From contig JAPLBE010000011.1 of NCBI GenBank assembly GCA_026392935.1, positions 1-64,000 on the forward strand: DNA of 64,000 bases. Direction: 5' to 3'. This document shows positions 30,641-39,923 of this stretch, one piece after another. Position numbers and translations under genes: made by a program. Origin of the DNA: Actinomycetota bacterium. Its GTDB lineage: Bacteria > Actinomycetota > Actinomycetes > Nanopelagicales > Nanopelagicaceae. Position 1 is the stretch's first letter. Every line of letters starts with the position of its first letter. Under the pieces are notes generated by a model. The model did no database searches and had not been told where the DNA came from. It saw only the letters and a list, made by a program, of their open reading frames with translations.

Positions 30641-32133
30641 CAGAACCTATCTCTGAACATAAGGATCCGTACGACAAACTCTTTGAAGATTTGTTGCGGG
30701 AAAGTGCGCGCGCAGCCTCAGATTTTGACTCAGAGGAAGCAGACTGGCAAGAAAATGATCAACAGGAACTCGTCGATAGAAATGCGCTGCGAAGAGTCAA
30801 AAGTTTCTCAACAGAGCTCCAAGATATTTCAGATGCCGAGTATCGCCAGCTACAACTAGAACGTGTAGTACTCGTTGGTGTTTGGACCGAAGGTTCCGCA
30901 GAGATGGCCGAGAATTCTCTTGCGGAGTTAAAAGCTTTAGCAGAGACAGCTGGTTCAGAAGTTCTTGAAGGAATAATTCAGAGAAGAGATAAGCCAGATC
31001 CATCAACGTATATTGGCTCAGGAAAACTCATCGAACTTCGACAGATTGTTGTTGCTACTGGCGCCGATACCGTTGTGTGTGACGGCGAACTCTCACCATC
31101 ACAACTTCGCACACTTGAAGAAAAACTCAAAGTAAAAGTTGTCGATCGAGTTGCGCTTATTCTGGATATTTTTGCGCAGCATGCAAAAAGTAAAGAAGGT
31201 AAAGCTCAGGTTGAGTTAGCGCAGATTGCATATTTACTTCCTAGATTGCGTGGTTGGGGTGATTCACTTTCGCGCCAGGTAGGTGGTCGCGCTGCTGGCG
31301 GTGCTGGTATCGGTGGTCGTGGACCTGGTGAAACTAAGATTGAAACTGATCGCCGTCGAATTCGAGACAAGATGGCAAAACTCCGTAAGGAGATTGCGGA
31401 GATGAAGACCTCGCGCGATACCAAACGACAGGAACGTCGAAGATTCAATATTCCATCTGTTGCAATTGCTGGGTATACAAATGCTGGAAAATCATCATTG
31501 CTCAATGCCCTCACAGGTGCTGGAGTTTTAGTTGAAAATGCGCTCTTCGCAACCCTTGATCCAACTGTGCGCAAGTGTGAAACTTCCGAAGGTCGTGTTT
31601 ACACGCTCTCAGATACTGTGGGATTTGTTAGACACCTTCCGCATCAACTCATTGATGCTTTTAAATCAACACTTGAGGAAGTCTCTGAAGCAGACCTGAT
31701 TGTGCATGTCGTCGATGGTTCGCACAGTGATCCATTTGAACAAATCCGTGCAGTACGTGAGGTCATTAATGAAATTGGTGGTTCGGAAATCCCTGAAATC
31801 ATCGCAATCAATAAGGTGGATGTCGCTAATCCTGAACTTGTTCTTGAAATTCTGCGAAAAGAGCCCAATAGCTACGCATTCTCTGTGCGCTCAGGTTTCG
31901 GTCTCGATGGCCTTATCCATGCAATTGAGAAATCTTTACCTCATCCTCATGTGGAAATTCGCGCTGTTATTCCTTATCAGCGCGGGGATTTGGTATCTGC
32001 AATTCATGAACGGGGGGAAATACTTAGTGAAGAGCATTTAGCTACCGGAACGTCGATACATGCCTACGTTGATGGGGCTTTAGCCAAATCGATTGAGAGC
32101 GCTGTCGAAAGTGCCCCTCTAGACCGGGAATAA
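30637..32133 (+). CDS. hflX: GTPase HflX
   Basis: GGRGPGETKIETDRRRIRDKMAKL...AIAGYTNAGKSSLLNALTGA...LSDTVGFVRHLPHQLIDAFKSTLEE. Confidence 0.96.
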   Translation: MTEPISEHKDPYDKLFEDLLRESARAASDFDSEEADWQENDQQELVDRNALRRVKSFSTELQDISDAEYRQLQLERVVLVGVWTEGSAEMAENSLAELKALAETAGSEVLEGIIQRRDKPDPSTYIGSGKLIELRQIVVATGADTVVCDGELSPSQLRTLEEKLKVKVVDRVALILDIFAQHAKSKEGKAQVELAQIAYLLPRLRGWGDSLSRQVGGRAAGGAGIGGRGPGETKIETDRRRIRDKMAKLRKEIAEMKTSRDTKRQERRRFNIPSVAIAGYTNAGKSSLLNALTGAGVLVENALFATLDPTVRKCETSEGRVYTLSDTVGFVRHLPHQLIDAFKSTLEEVSEADLIVHVVDGSHSDPFEQIRAVREVINEIGGSEIPEIIAINKVDVANPELVLEILRKEPNSYAFSVRSGFGLDGLIHAIEKSLPHPHVEIRAVIPYQRGDLVSAIHERGEILSEEHLATGTSIHAYVDGALAKSIESAVESAPLDRE

Positions 32134-32244
32134 AGCCGACACGCCGGCGGTTGTATCGCACGGAGCATGAGGAATGCGCGATTATTCGCGCATGTACGGG
32201 GCAATCAGGCCCATAAAGAATTGTATGGAAGTGAGGTGAAATCA

Positions 32245-32541
32245 GTGGCAACAGATTACGACACACCCAGAAAGACCGACGAGGAGCTTCACGAGGAATC
32301 GTTAGAAGAACTCAAGGCAAAACGAGTTGATGCGCAATCGGGTCAGATAGATGTTGATGAAGCAGAAGCTGCAGAGAACCTTGAACTTCCAGGTGCTGAC
32401 CTCTCAAATGAAAAACTAGCAGTGCGTGTGGTCCCAGTTCAGCTTGATGAATTTACCTGTTCACGTTGTTTCTTGATTCACCACATTACACAGCTTTCAA
32501 AAGGTGAAGGCGCAAAAGCTATCTGCAAAGAGTGCGCTTAA
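32245..32541 (+). CDS. DUF4193 family protein (actinobacterial, zinc-ribbon-like)
   Basis: MATDYDTPRKTDEELHEESLEELKAKR...DEFTCSRCFLIHHITQLSKGEGAKAICKECA; GTG start with GAGGTGA RBS. Confidence 0.85.
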   Translation: MATDYDTPRKTDEELHEESLEELKAKRVDAQSGQIDVDEAEAAENLELPGADLSNEKLAVRVVPVQLDEFTCSRCFLIHHITQLSKGEGAKAICKECA

Positions 32542-32950
32542 ACTCTTCTGCTTTTTTAGAGCTTACCAACCAATAGGGCGTAGGGTCGCGATCATCAATA
32601 ATCGCGATCTTTACACCGGTTGAAATCCAAAATTTGATTGCAAGAAATGCCGCTGGGTCCGCATCTCTAGTGCGAAGCAATCTCATAGCATCTCTATCGA
32701 GCACTGTTACTTCCCCACAATATTTCTTCTCAATATGCGCCTTGTCGATCACAAGTTCAGTCTCGGTAATAGAGATATGACTTCTCGCACTGAATGCGAT
32801 TATGAAAATCAGAACCGTAGTAAAAATAAGCGCCGCTAGGGCACTGGCATTTCCAAGTGCAGCCCAAATTGCAACCACTAGCGATAAGAACATGAAATAG
32901 ATAAAGGCGAGAACCCAGAGTGGGGGACGCATCACTTCTCTAAATTGCAT
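32519..32950 (-). CDS. Probable DUF3093-family membrane protein (start uncertain)
   Basis: N-terminal TM segments PPLWVLAFIYFMFLSLVVAIWAAL...; position next to DUF4193/dut. ORF extends to 33121 but start placed at 32950 to avoid a long overlap with the divergent gene. Confidence 0.6.
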   Translation of the reverse strand: MQFREVMRPPLWVLAFIYFMFLSLVVAIWAALGNASALAALIFTTVLIFIIAFSARSHISITETELVIDKAHIEKKYCGEVTVLDRDAMRLLRTRDADPAAFLAIKFWISTGVKIAIIDDRDPTPYWLVSSKKAEEFKRTLCR

Positions 32951-32992
32951 AAGGTCTAGGCTATCTCCATATTCATCAAGTAGCCTTACCTC

Positions 32993-33577
32993 ATGAGCCG
33001 GGTTGCAAGTACTACTCCACCAGAGGGCGCGGTTATTCCCGAGAGACATGCCCTCTCTCCAGCTACTGGTTCTCAGATTCCGTCTCACTTTGCACATTGT
33101 TTTGGCTGTGGGGATCTTCACCCCACCGGATTACATTTAGTCGCACACGTTGGCAATGGCGCAGACATCACTGCAGAATTTACAGTCACAGAAAATCACC
33201 AAGGCGCCCCAGGATTGGCTCATGGTGGTTTGTTGTCACTTGCATTCGATGAGGCACTCGGAAAATTGATGTGGTTATTGCGTGCACCAGCCGTAACAGC
33301 CCGTCTGGAAACTGATTTCATTAAGCCAGTACCTATCGGAACAGTTCTTCATATTTCTGCTCAAATCACTGGGCAAGTCAATCGAAAAGTTTATTCTGAA
33401 GCAGTAGGTCGCCTAGGTGGGCCAAATGGAGATATTGCAGTGCGTGCTGCTGCACTTTTCGTAATAGTTCCTATGAAACATTTCCTAGAAAATGCGCCAG
33501 CTGACTATATGGAAGCGCTACGAAAGAATCCGCATCTACTTACATTTGTCGATCCCGAATTTGATATCAATCCATGA
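32993..33577 (+). CDS. PaaI-family hotdog thioesterase
   Basis: CFGCGDLHPTGLHL...GAPGLAHGGLLSLAFDEALGKLMWLL. Confidence 0.85.
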   Translation: MSRVASTTPPEGAVIPERHALSPATGSQIPSHFAHCFGCGDLHPTGLHLVAHVGNGADITAEFTVTENHQGAPGLAHGGLLSLAFDEALGKLMWLLRAPAVTARLETDFIKPVPIGTVLHISAQITGQVNRKVYSEAVGRLGGPNGDIAVRAAALFVIVPMKHFLENAPADYMEALRKNPHLLTFVDPEFDINP

Positions 33578-34017
33578 GCTCATTTAACGTACTTATTAAA
33601 CGATTAGATCCTGATCTTCCGCTGCCACAATATTCAAAAGGCGGTGATGCGGGTGCAGATATTGTCTCTCGCATAGATTTCACTCTGAAACCAGGGGAGA
33701 GAGCGCTCGTACCAACCGGAATTTCGATAGCTCTCCCTGATGGATATGTTGCACTTGTTCATCCACGTTCTGGTTTAGCAATTAAGCATGGTGTCACTAT
33801 GGTCAACGCTCCCGGAACCGTGGATGCAGGATTTCGTGGCGAACTTCAATGCATCATGATTAATCACGATCCACATGAGAGTATTACATTTAAACGAGGC
33901 GATCGCATCGCCCAATTAGTTTTTCAAAAAGTAGAACGAGCAGAATTTATTGAAGTTCAAGAACTTCCAGGTTCTGGTCGCGGCGATGGTGGCTTTGGAT
34001 CAACGGGGAGAGCATGA
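33574..34017 (+). CDS. dut: dUTP diphosphatase
   Basis: GGDAGADIVSRIDFTLKPGERALVPTGISIALPDGYVALVHPRSGLAIKHGVTMVNAPGTVDAGFRGE...GSGRGDGGFGSTG. Confidence 0.97.
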   Translation: MSSFNVLIKRLDPDLPLPQYSKGGDAGADIVSRIDFTLKPGERALVPTGISIALPDGYVALVHPRSGLAIKHGVTMVNAPGTVDAGFRGELQCIMINHDPHESITFKRGDRIAQLVFQKVERAEFIEVQELPGSGRGDGGFGSTGRA

Positions 34018-34616
34018 ACGAAGATAGAGATAAAGTCATCGATGCCTTTGGAGGCAAAAAAGGACTCGTTGATTCTGGTATTCCATCAGTAGTTTTTCTC
34101 ATTGTTTTCAATGTTATGGGTGACTTGCAGAGTGCGCTAATCGCGGCAATTTCGATTTCTGCGGTTCTGACAATCATTAGATTAATCAAACGGGACACGA
34201 TTCAACATGCCATGAGCGGCTTTATTGGAATTCTGATTTGTGCATGGTTTGCCAATCGAACTGGAAATCCATCCGATCTCTACATTCCTAAACTTCTTAC
34301 GAATTTGGGATATGGAACTGTGTATCTAATCGCGAATCTTGCGGGATGGCCAATTCTTGGTTTAGTACTAGGACCAATTCTTAGTGAAAATCTTCTGTGG
34401 AGAAATCATCCAGAGCGCAAAAAGGTTTATATCCAAGCTGGCTGGCTCTGGGTTGGCATGTTCTTCACCAGAATTGCGGTGCAGTATCCAATTTACCGAA
34501 GTGGAAATGTGAATCTACTAGGCACGGTAAATCTAGCGATGGGTTATCCATTGTTTCTGGCAACTGCCTATGGTTCTTGGCTAATCATTCGCCGCGTTCC
34601 AAGCGTTAAAGCTTAG
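34014..34616 (+). CDS. DUF3159 family membrane protein
   Basis: AFGGKKGLVDSGIPSVVFLIVFNVMGDL...; multi-TM, conserved position after dut. Confidence 0.75.
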   Translation: MNEDRDKVIDAFGGKKGLVDSGIPSVVFLIVFNVMGDLQSALIAAISISAVLTIIRLIKRDTIQHAMSGFIGILICAWFANRTGNPSDLYIPKLLTNLGYGTVYLIANLAGWPILGLVLGPILSENLLWRNHPERKKVYIQAGWLWVGMFFTRIAVQYPIYRSGNVNLLGTVNLAMGYPLFLATAYGSWLIIRRVPSVKA

Positions 34617-34626
34617 GAATTAGTAC

Positions 34627-35289
34627 CTAAGAACGAGCGATAAAACAATCTTTGATCTTATTTTCGGCTTCAGCGGATGCTACAAAAAGCAATTCATCAC
34701 CGGCAACAAATAAGTCACTCGGGTTTGGGGCAATAACTCTGCCATCTCGAACAATTGCAGCTAATGATGCATCATCTGGAAGAGCAACTTCTTCCACAGT
34801 TTTTCCAATACAGATCGACGAATCAGGAAGAGTAATTTCAACAAGATTTGCTTGGCCTTTTCTAAATGAGAATAAGCGAACAACATCGCCGACGCTGACT
34901 GCTTCTTCAACGAGTGCAGAGATAATTCTTGGAGTAGATACAGCAACATCTACACCCCATGATTGATCGAAGAGCCATTCATTCTTTGGGTGATTAATTC
35001 GGGCAACAACGCGTGGAACTCCGTATTCAGTTTTTCCAAGAAGTGAAGCCACAAGATTTACTTTGTCATCTCCGGTTGCAGCGACAAGAACTTGGCAGGT
35101 ATTGAGTTGAGCATTATCAAGAGATGCAATTTCACATGCATCGGCCATTAGCCATTCAGCGTCGGGTACTGAATCAATCTTGAGCGCCTTCGGATCACGA
35201 TCGATAAGAAGTACTTGGTGCCCATTATCAAGAAGTTCACGAGCGATTGCTCGCCCAACATTTCCTGCACCGGCAATGGCGATTCTCAT
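34627..35289 (-). CDS. trkA: TrkA-family potassium uptake regulatory protein
   Basis: MRIAIAGAGNVGRAIARELLDNGHQVLLIDRDP; TrkA-N and TrkA-C domains. Confidence 0.93.
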   Translation of the reverse strand: MRIAIAGAGNVGRAIARELLDNGHQVLLIDRDPKALKIDSVPDAEWLMADACEIASLDNAQLNTCQVLVAATGDDKVNLVASLLGKTEYGVPRVVARINHPKNEWLFDQSWGVDVAVSTPRIISALVEEAVSVGDVVRLFSFRKGQANLVEITLPDSSICIGKTVEEVALPDDASLAAIVRDGRVIAPNPSDLFVAGDELLFVASAEAENKIKDCFIARS

Positions 35290-35292
35290 GAA

Positions 35293-35952
35293 TTATTCCC
35301 CTGGACCTGACGTTAATACTTCTTCTGCGATAGCAAGCTTGTCATCACGAATAGTCATATGTACTAAATCGCCATCCTGAAGAACTGTATGTGGATCAGG
35401 AATCAACGCTTCACCTAGGCGCGTAAGGAATGCAACGCGAGACTCTGATGCAACTTCGAGTTCTGAAATCGGACGCCCATACCAATCAACATGTGGATGT
35501 ACTTCAAGAAGTTGAACTGTTCCGGTCGCATCTCTCCATTCAGAGCGCGCTCCGCCTGGAGCAATACGGCGCAAGATTTGATCTGTCGCCCAAATAACTG
35601 TTGCAACAGTGGGAATTCCAAGACGCTGATAAATTTCTGCGCGGCCTGGGTCATAAATGCGAGCAACAACATTGGTGACACCAAAACTTTCGCGAGCAAC
35701 ACGAGCAGCAAGAATATTTGAGTTATCTCCATTACTTACCGCAGCAAATGCCTCTGCACCTTCAATACCAGCCTCAAGAAGTGTATCGCTATCAAAACCA
35801 ACGCCTACGACCGTGCGACCTTTAAAGTCAGGTCCTAATCGACGGAACGCCTCTTTTGATTGGTCGATGATTGCCACAGAATGACCAGCTGCTTCAAGCT
35901 CGGCGGCGAGTGAGGAACCAACTCGTCCGCAACCCATGATGACTACGTGCAC
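35293..35952 (-). CDS. trkA: TrkA-family potassium uptake regulatory protein (paralogue)
   Basis: MHVVIMGCGRVGSSLAAELEAAGHSVAIIDQSKEAFRRL. Confidence 0.93.
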   Translation of the reverse strand: MHVVIMGCGRVGSSLAAELEAAGHSVAIIDQSKEAFRRLGPDFKGRTVVGVGFDSDTLLEAGIEGAEAFAAVSNGDNSNILAARVARESFGVTNVVARIYDPGRAEIYQRLGIPTVATVIWATDQILRRIAPGGARSEWRDATGTVQLLEVHPHVDWYGRPISELEVASESRVAFLTRLGEALIPDPHTVLQDGDLVHMTIRDDKLAIAEEVLTSGPGE

Positions 35953-36003
35953 GGGAATAACTTACTACTGATGCGGGATATTTATCTCGACTACGCTTGG
36001 GAT

Positions 36004-37218
36004 ATGTCACCTTCCCAGAGAACGTCCCTCGAAGTTGGCGCGAAAATTAGGGTCACCATCGAAAAAATAGCCCACGGTGGCCACTTCATTGCTCGACACG
36101 AAGGTGCTGTAATTTTTGTTCGGCATGCTATTCCCGGTGAAGAAGTTCTCATCGAGATCACAAGCGTTGGATCGAGCTTTAACCGCGGCGATGTTGTTGA
36201 AATCTATGCAGAATCTAGTGACCGAGTTTCTGCACCCTGCAGATATGCCCATCGCAGCGGTTGCGGAGGATGCGATTTTCAACATATTTCAGTGCAACGT
36301 CAGCGTGATTTAAAGGGTGAAGTCATCGCCGAACAGTTTGGTCGTATCGCAAAAATGGATGTGTCAGTTGCGGTTGAAGAAGTTTCGCAGCCACTTGGAT
36401 GGAGAACGCGCTGTACCGCCGTAACCAATAAAGGTGGAGCTCTTGGTTTTTACCAAGCCCGAAGCCACACGGTAATTCCTGTTGACGATTGCAGAATTCT
36501 TGCACCTGAGATGAAGTTTTCTGAACTTGCACGACTGGGCGCCAAGGGTGACCAAAGAATTGAGATTTCTATTTCCAATACGGGGGAGCGAAGCATCGCA
36601 ACGGCCAATTCTCGTGATGAATCACCAATGCGATTATCGGACGGGGTAGATATAGCCCACTACACAGTGGGCGAAAAAATTTTTGAAGTTTCTCAAAAAT
36701 CATTTTGGCAAAGTCATAAAGATGCGCCAGAGATACTGAGTAAGGTCGTACTCGAATTCTTAAATCCGCAGGAAGGTGATCACGTTTTAGATCTTTACGG
36801 TGGTGTCGGATTATTCACTGGCTCCATCCTTCCAAAAGTTGGAAGCTCTGGGCGAGTAGATATAGTGGAGGGAAGTAAGTCTGCAACAGCAGATGCCTCT
36901 AGAAATTTTGCTGATGACAAGAATGTCGGAATAGTTACTGCAGATGTTGCAAAGGCGATTACCCGATTTTCTAGAGCAGATCTTGTTGTACTAGATCCGC
37001 CTCGCGAAGGAGCCGGCAAGGAAGTTATTGCAGAGCTGGCACGAATTGCTCCGCGAACCATTGTGTATGTGGCGTGCGATCCTGCTGCACTGGCTAGGGA
37101 TGCCGGCTATATGCGCGATGCTGGGTATGAATTAGCGCAAATCCGTGCTTTTGATCTCTTTCCAATGACACACCACATCGAATGTGTTGGCAAATTTGTG
37201 CCTCGTAAGGTATCTTGA
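36004..37218 (+). CDS. TrmA/RumA-type class I SAM RNA methyltransferase with TRAM domain
   Basis: GAKIRVTIEKIAHGGHFIARHEGAVIFVRHAIPGEEV (TRAM); CRYAHRSGCGGCDFQHIS; VLDPPREGAGKEV; ORF open from 35947, start uncertain. Confidence 0.9.
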   Translation: MSPSQRTSLEVGAKIRVTIEKIAHGGHFIARHEGAVIFVRHAIPGEEVLIEITSVGSSFNRGDVVEIYAESSDRVSAPCRYAHRSGCGGCDFQHISVQRQRDLKGEVIAEQFGRIAKMDVSVAVEEVSQPLGWRTRCTAVTNKGGALGFYQARSHTVIPVDDCRILAPEMKFSELARLGAKGDQRIEISISNTGERSIATANSRDESPMRLSDGVDIAHYTVGEKIFEVSQKSFWQSHKDAPEILSKVVLEFLNPQEGDHVLDLYGGVGLFTGSILPKVGSSGRVDIVEGSKSATADASRNFADDKNVGIVTADVAKAITRFSRADLVVLDPPREGAGKEVIAELARIAPRTIVYVACDPAALARDAGYMRDAGYELAQIRAFDLFPMTHHIECVGKFVPRKVS

Positions 37219-37228
37219 CGTCAAGATA
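37211..37228. promoter_or_regulatory. Perfect 18-bp palindrome TATCTTGACGTCAAGATA upstream of acnA
   Basis: Read directly; 23 bp before the acnA ATG, overlapping the previous gene's stop codon. Confidence 0.65.
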
Positions 37229-37251
37229 AATTTACTGAAAGAGAAATAGCG

Positions 37252-39909
37252 ATGAGCAAGAATTCATTAGGAACCAAGAAGAACCTCAACGTTGCAGGAA
37301 AAGATTTCGAAATCTTTGATATCTCAAACGTCGCTGGTGCATCCAATCTTCCGTTCTCTCTCAAGGTATTGCTTGAAAATCTGCTGCGAACTGAAGATGG
37401 CGCGAACATCACAGTTGACCATATAAACGCGCTTGCCCAGTGGGATCCAGCGATTGAACCAGATACAGAAATTCAATTTACTCCAGCACGTGTTGTGATG
37501 CAGGACTTTACTGGCGTCCCATGTGTTGTTGACCTAGCCACGATGCGCGAAGCAATTGTCGACCTTGGGGGAGATCCAAGCAAGGTGAATCCACTTGCCC
37601 CAGCCGAGTTAGTTATTGATCACTCTGTTATTGCCGATGTCTTTGGAACCAAAGATTCCTTTAAGAAGAACACTGATATTGAATACGAGCGCAATCGCGA
37701 GCGTTACCGCTTCCTTCGATGGGGTCAAGGAGCATTTGATGAATTCAAAGTTGTTCCGCCTGGAACCGGAATTGTCCACCAAGTTAATATCGAATATTTG
37801 GCTCGTGTAGTTATGACTAGAAATGTCAACGGTGTTCTGCGTGCTTATCCAGATACCGTTGTGGGAACAGATTCACATACAACGATGGTTAACGGGCTAG
37901 GAGTACTTGGTTGGGGCGTTGGAGGAATAGAGGCAGAGGCTGCTCTTCTGGGCCAGCCAGTATCAATGCTTATTCCACGCGTAGTTGGATTTAAGTTATC
38001 TGGCGAACTTCCTGTTGGAACAACTGCAACGGATATGGCGCTGACAATCACAGAGATGTTACGTAAGCATGGAGTTGTTGGAAAGTTTGTTGAATTCTAT
38101 GGTCCTGGTGTCGTATCAGTGCCGATGGCAAATAGAACAACTATTGGAAATATGTCACCGGAATACGGATCAACATGTGCAATATTCCCAATAGATGAAG
38201 AGACTTTGCGTTATCTCAGACTTACTGGAAGAAGTGATGAACAAGTTGCTCTTGTGGAGCACTATGCCAAAGCTCAAGGAATGTGGCATGACCCATCTAA
38301 GACACCACGTTTTTCTGAGCATATCGAATTAGATCTTTCGACAGTGGTCTCCTCTATTGCAGGACCAAAACGTCCGCAAGATCGCATCTCTCTCACTGCA
38401 TCCAAATCATCATTCGAAAAGGTACTTCCAACATATTTCTCGGATAAGACTGGCAAGGATTCATATCCAGTCAATGTTGGCGCTAAGGCAACTACAATCA
38501 AGAACGGCGATGTCGTAATTGCTTCGATAACGTCATGCACAAATACGTCTAATCCTTCGGTGATGATAGGCGCGGCTCTGCTTGCAAAGAAGGCCGTTGA
38601 GAAGGGTCTGACATCCAAACCATGGGTCAAGACCACTCTGGCCCCGGGATCAAAAGTTGTTACCGATTACTACGATCGTGCAAACCTAACTCAATACATG
38701 GAAGCACTTGGATTCAACCTCGTTGGTTATGGGTGTGTGACCTGTATTGGAAACTCAGGTCCACTGCCGGTCGAAATCAGCAAGGCAGTTAATGCTAACG
38801 ATTTGGCAGTAACAGCGGTTCTTTCTGGAAATAGAAACTTCGAAGGAAGAATCAGTCCAGATGTGAAGATGAATTACTTGGCATCACCTCCGCTAGTTGT
38901 GGCATACGCGCTTGCCGGAACCATGAACCATGACTTTGAAAAAGATTCACTTGGAAATGATAAAAATGGTAACCCAGTTCTGCTGAAAGATATTTGGCCA
39001 TCAGCACAAGAAATTCAGAGCGTCATTGATTCCTCAATCTCCTCTGAAATGTTTAAGAAAGATTATGCATCGGTCTTCGACGGAGATCATCGCTGGAAAT
39101 CACTCGATACTCCAACAGGAAAGACTTTTGAGTGGGATCCTAAATCCACGTATGTTCGTAAGCCCCCTTATTTTGATGGCATGCCTGCAGAACCTAAGCC
39201 GGTAACAGATATTGCAGGAGCTCGAGTCCTCGCGATTCTTGGTGACTCTGTAACAACAGATCACATCTCACCAGCTGGAAATATCAAGGCAGATTCACCA
39301 GCAGGAAAGTATTTAGAGGAACACGGAGTAGATCGTAAGGACTTCAACTCATACGGATCGCGTCGCGGTAATCACGAGGTAATGATTCGTGGAACATTCG
39401 CAAATATTCGTCTGAAGAATTTGTTACTCGATGGAGTAGAAGGTGGTTTCACACGTAACTTCTTAGATAACGGCAACCAAGCAACTATTTACGATGCATC
39501 AGTTGCATACCAAGCAGCGGGAGTTGGTCTGGTAATTCTTGCTGGCAAAGAGTACGGATCTGGTTCTTCACGAGATTGGGCAGCTAAAGGAACCGCTCTG
39601 CTTGGCGTACGGGCAGTTATTGCAGAAAGTTTTGAACGTATTCACCGTTCTAATTTAATTGGTATGGGAGTTCTTCCTCTTCAATTTGCGAACGGCGAAA
39701 GCGCACTGTCACTTGGTATTAAGGGCGATGAGATCTTCACAATTTCTGGAGTGACAGCCCTCAATAATGGAGAGATTCCCGGCGAGGTGACCGTGACGGC
39801 CGGAGATAAAACCTTTACCGCCAAGGTTCGCATTGATACTCCAGGCGAGGCCGATTACTACCGCCATGGTGGAATTATGCAGTATGTGCTGCGCCAACTT
39901 CGTGGCTAA
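37252..39909 (+). CDS. acnA: Aconitate hydratase
   Basis: [37 protein letters not shown]...[26 protein letters not shown]. Confidence 0.97.
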   Translation: MSKNSLGTKKNLNVAGKDFEIFDISNVAGASNLPFSLKVLLENLLRTEDGANITVDHINALAQWDPAIEPDTEIQFTPARVVMQDFTGVPCVVDLATMREAIVDLGGDPSKVNPLAPAELVIDHSVIADVFGTKDSFKKNTDIEYERNRERYRFLRWGQGAFDEFKVVPPGTGIVHQVNIEYLARVVMTRNVNGVLRAYPDTVVGTDSHTTMVNGLGVLGWGVGGIEAEAALLGQPVSMLIPRVVGFKLSGELPVGTTATDMALTITEMLRKHGVVGKFVEFYGPGVVSVPMANRTTIGNMSPEYGSTCAIFPIDEETLRYLRLTGRSDEQVALVEHYAKAQGMWHDPSKTPRFSEHIELDLSTVVSSIAGPKRPQDRISLTASKSSFEKVLPTYFSDKTGKDSYPVNVGAKATTIKNGDVVIASITSCTNTSNPSVMIGAALLAKKAVEKGLTSKPWVKTTLAPGSKVVTDYYDRANLTQYMEALGFNLVGYGCVTCIGNSGPLPVEISKAVNANDLAVTAVLSGNRNFEGRISPDVKMNYLASPPLVVAYALAGTMNHDFEKDSLGNDKNGNPVLLKDIWPSAQEIQSVIDSSISSEMFKKDYASVFDGDHRWKSLDTPTGKTFEWDPKSTYVRKPPYFDGMPAEPKPVTDIAGARVLAILGDSVTTDHISPAGNIKADSPAGKYLEEHGVDRKDFNSYGSRRGNHEVMIRGTFANIRLKNLLLDGVEGGFTRNFLDNGNQATIYDASVAYQAAGVGLVILAGKEYGSGSSRDWAAKGTALLGVRAVIAESFERIHRSNLIGMGVLPLQFANGESALSLGIKGDEIFTISGVTALNNGEIPGEVTVTAGDKTFTAKVRIDTPGEADYYRHGGIMQYVLRQLRG

Positions 39910-39923
39910 TCTAGACTGAGCGG

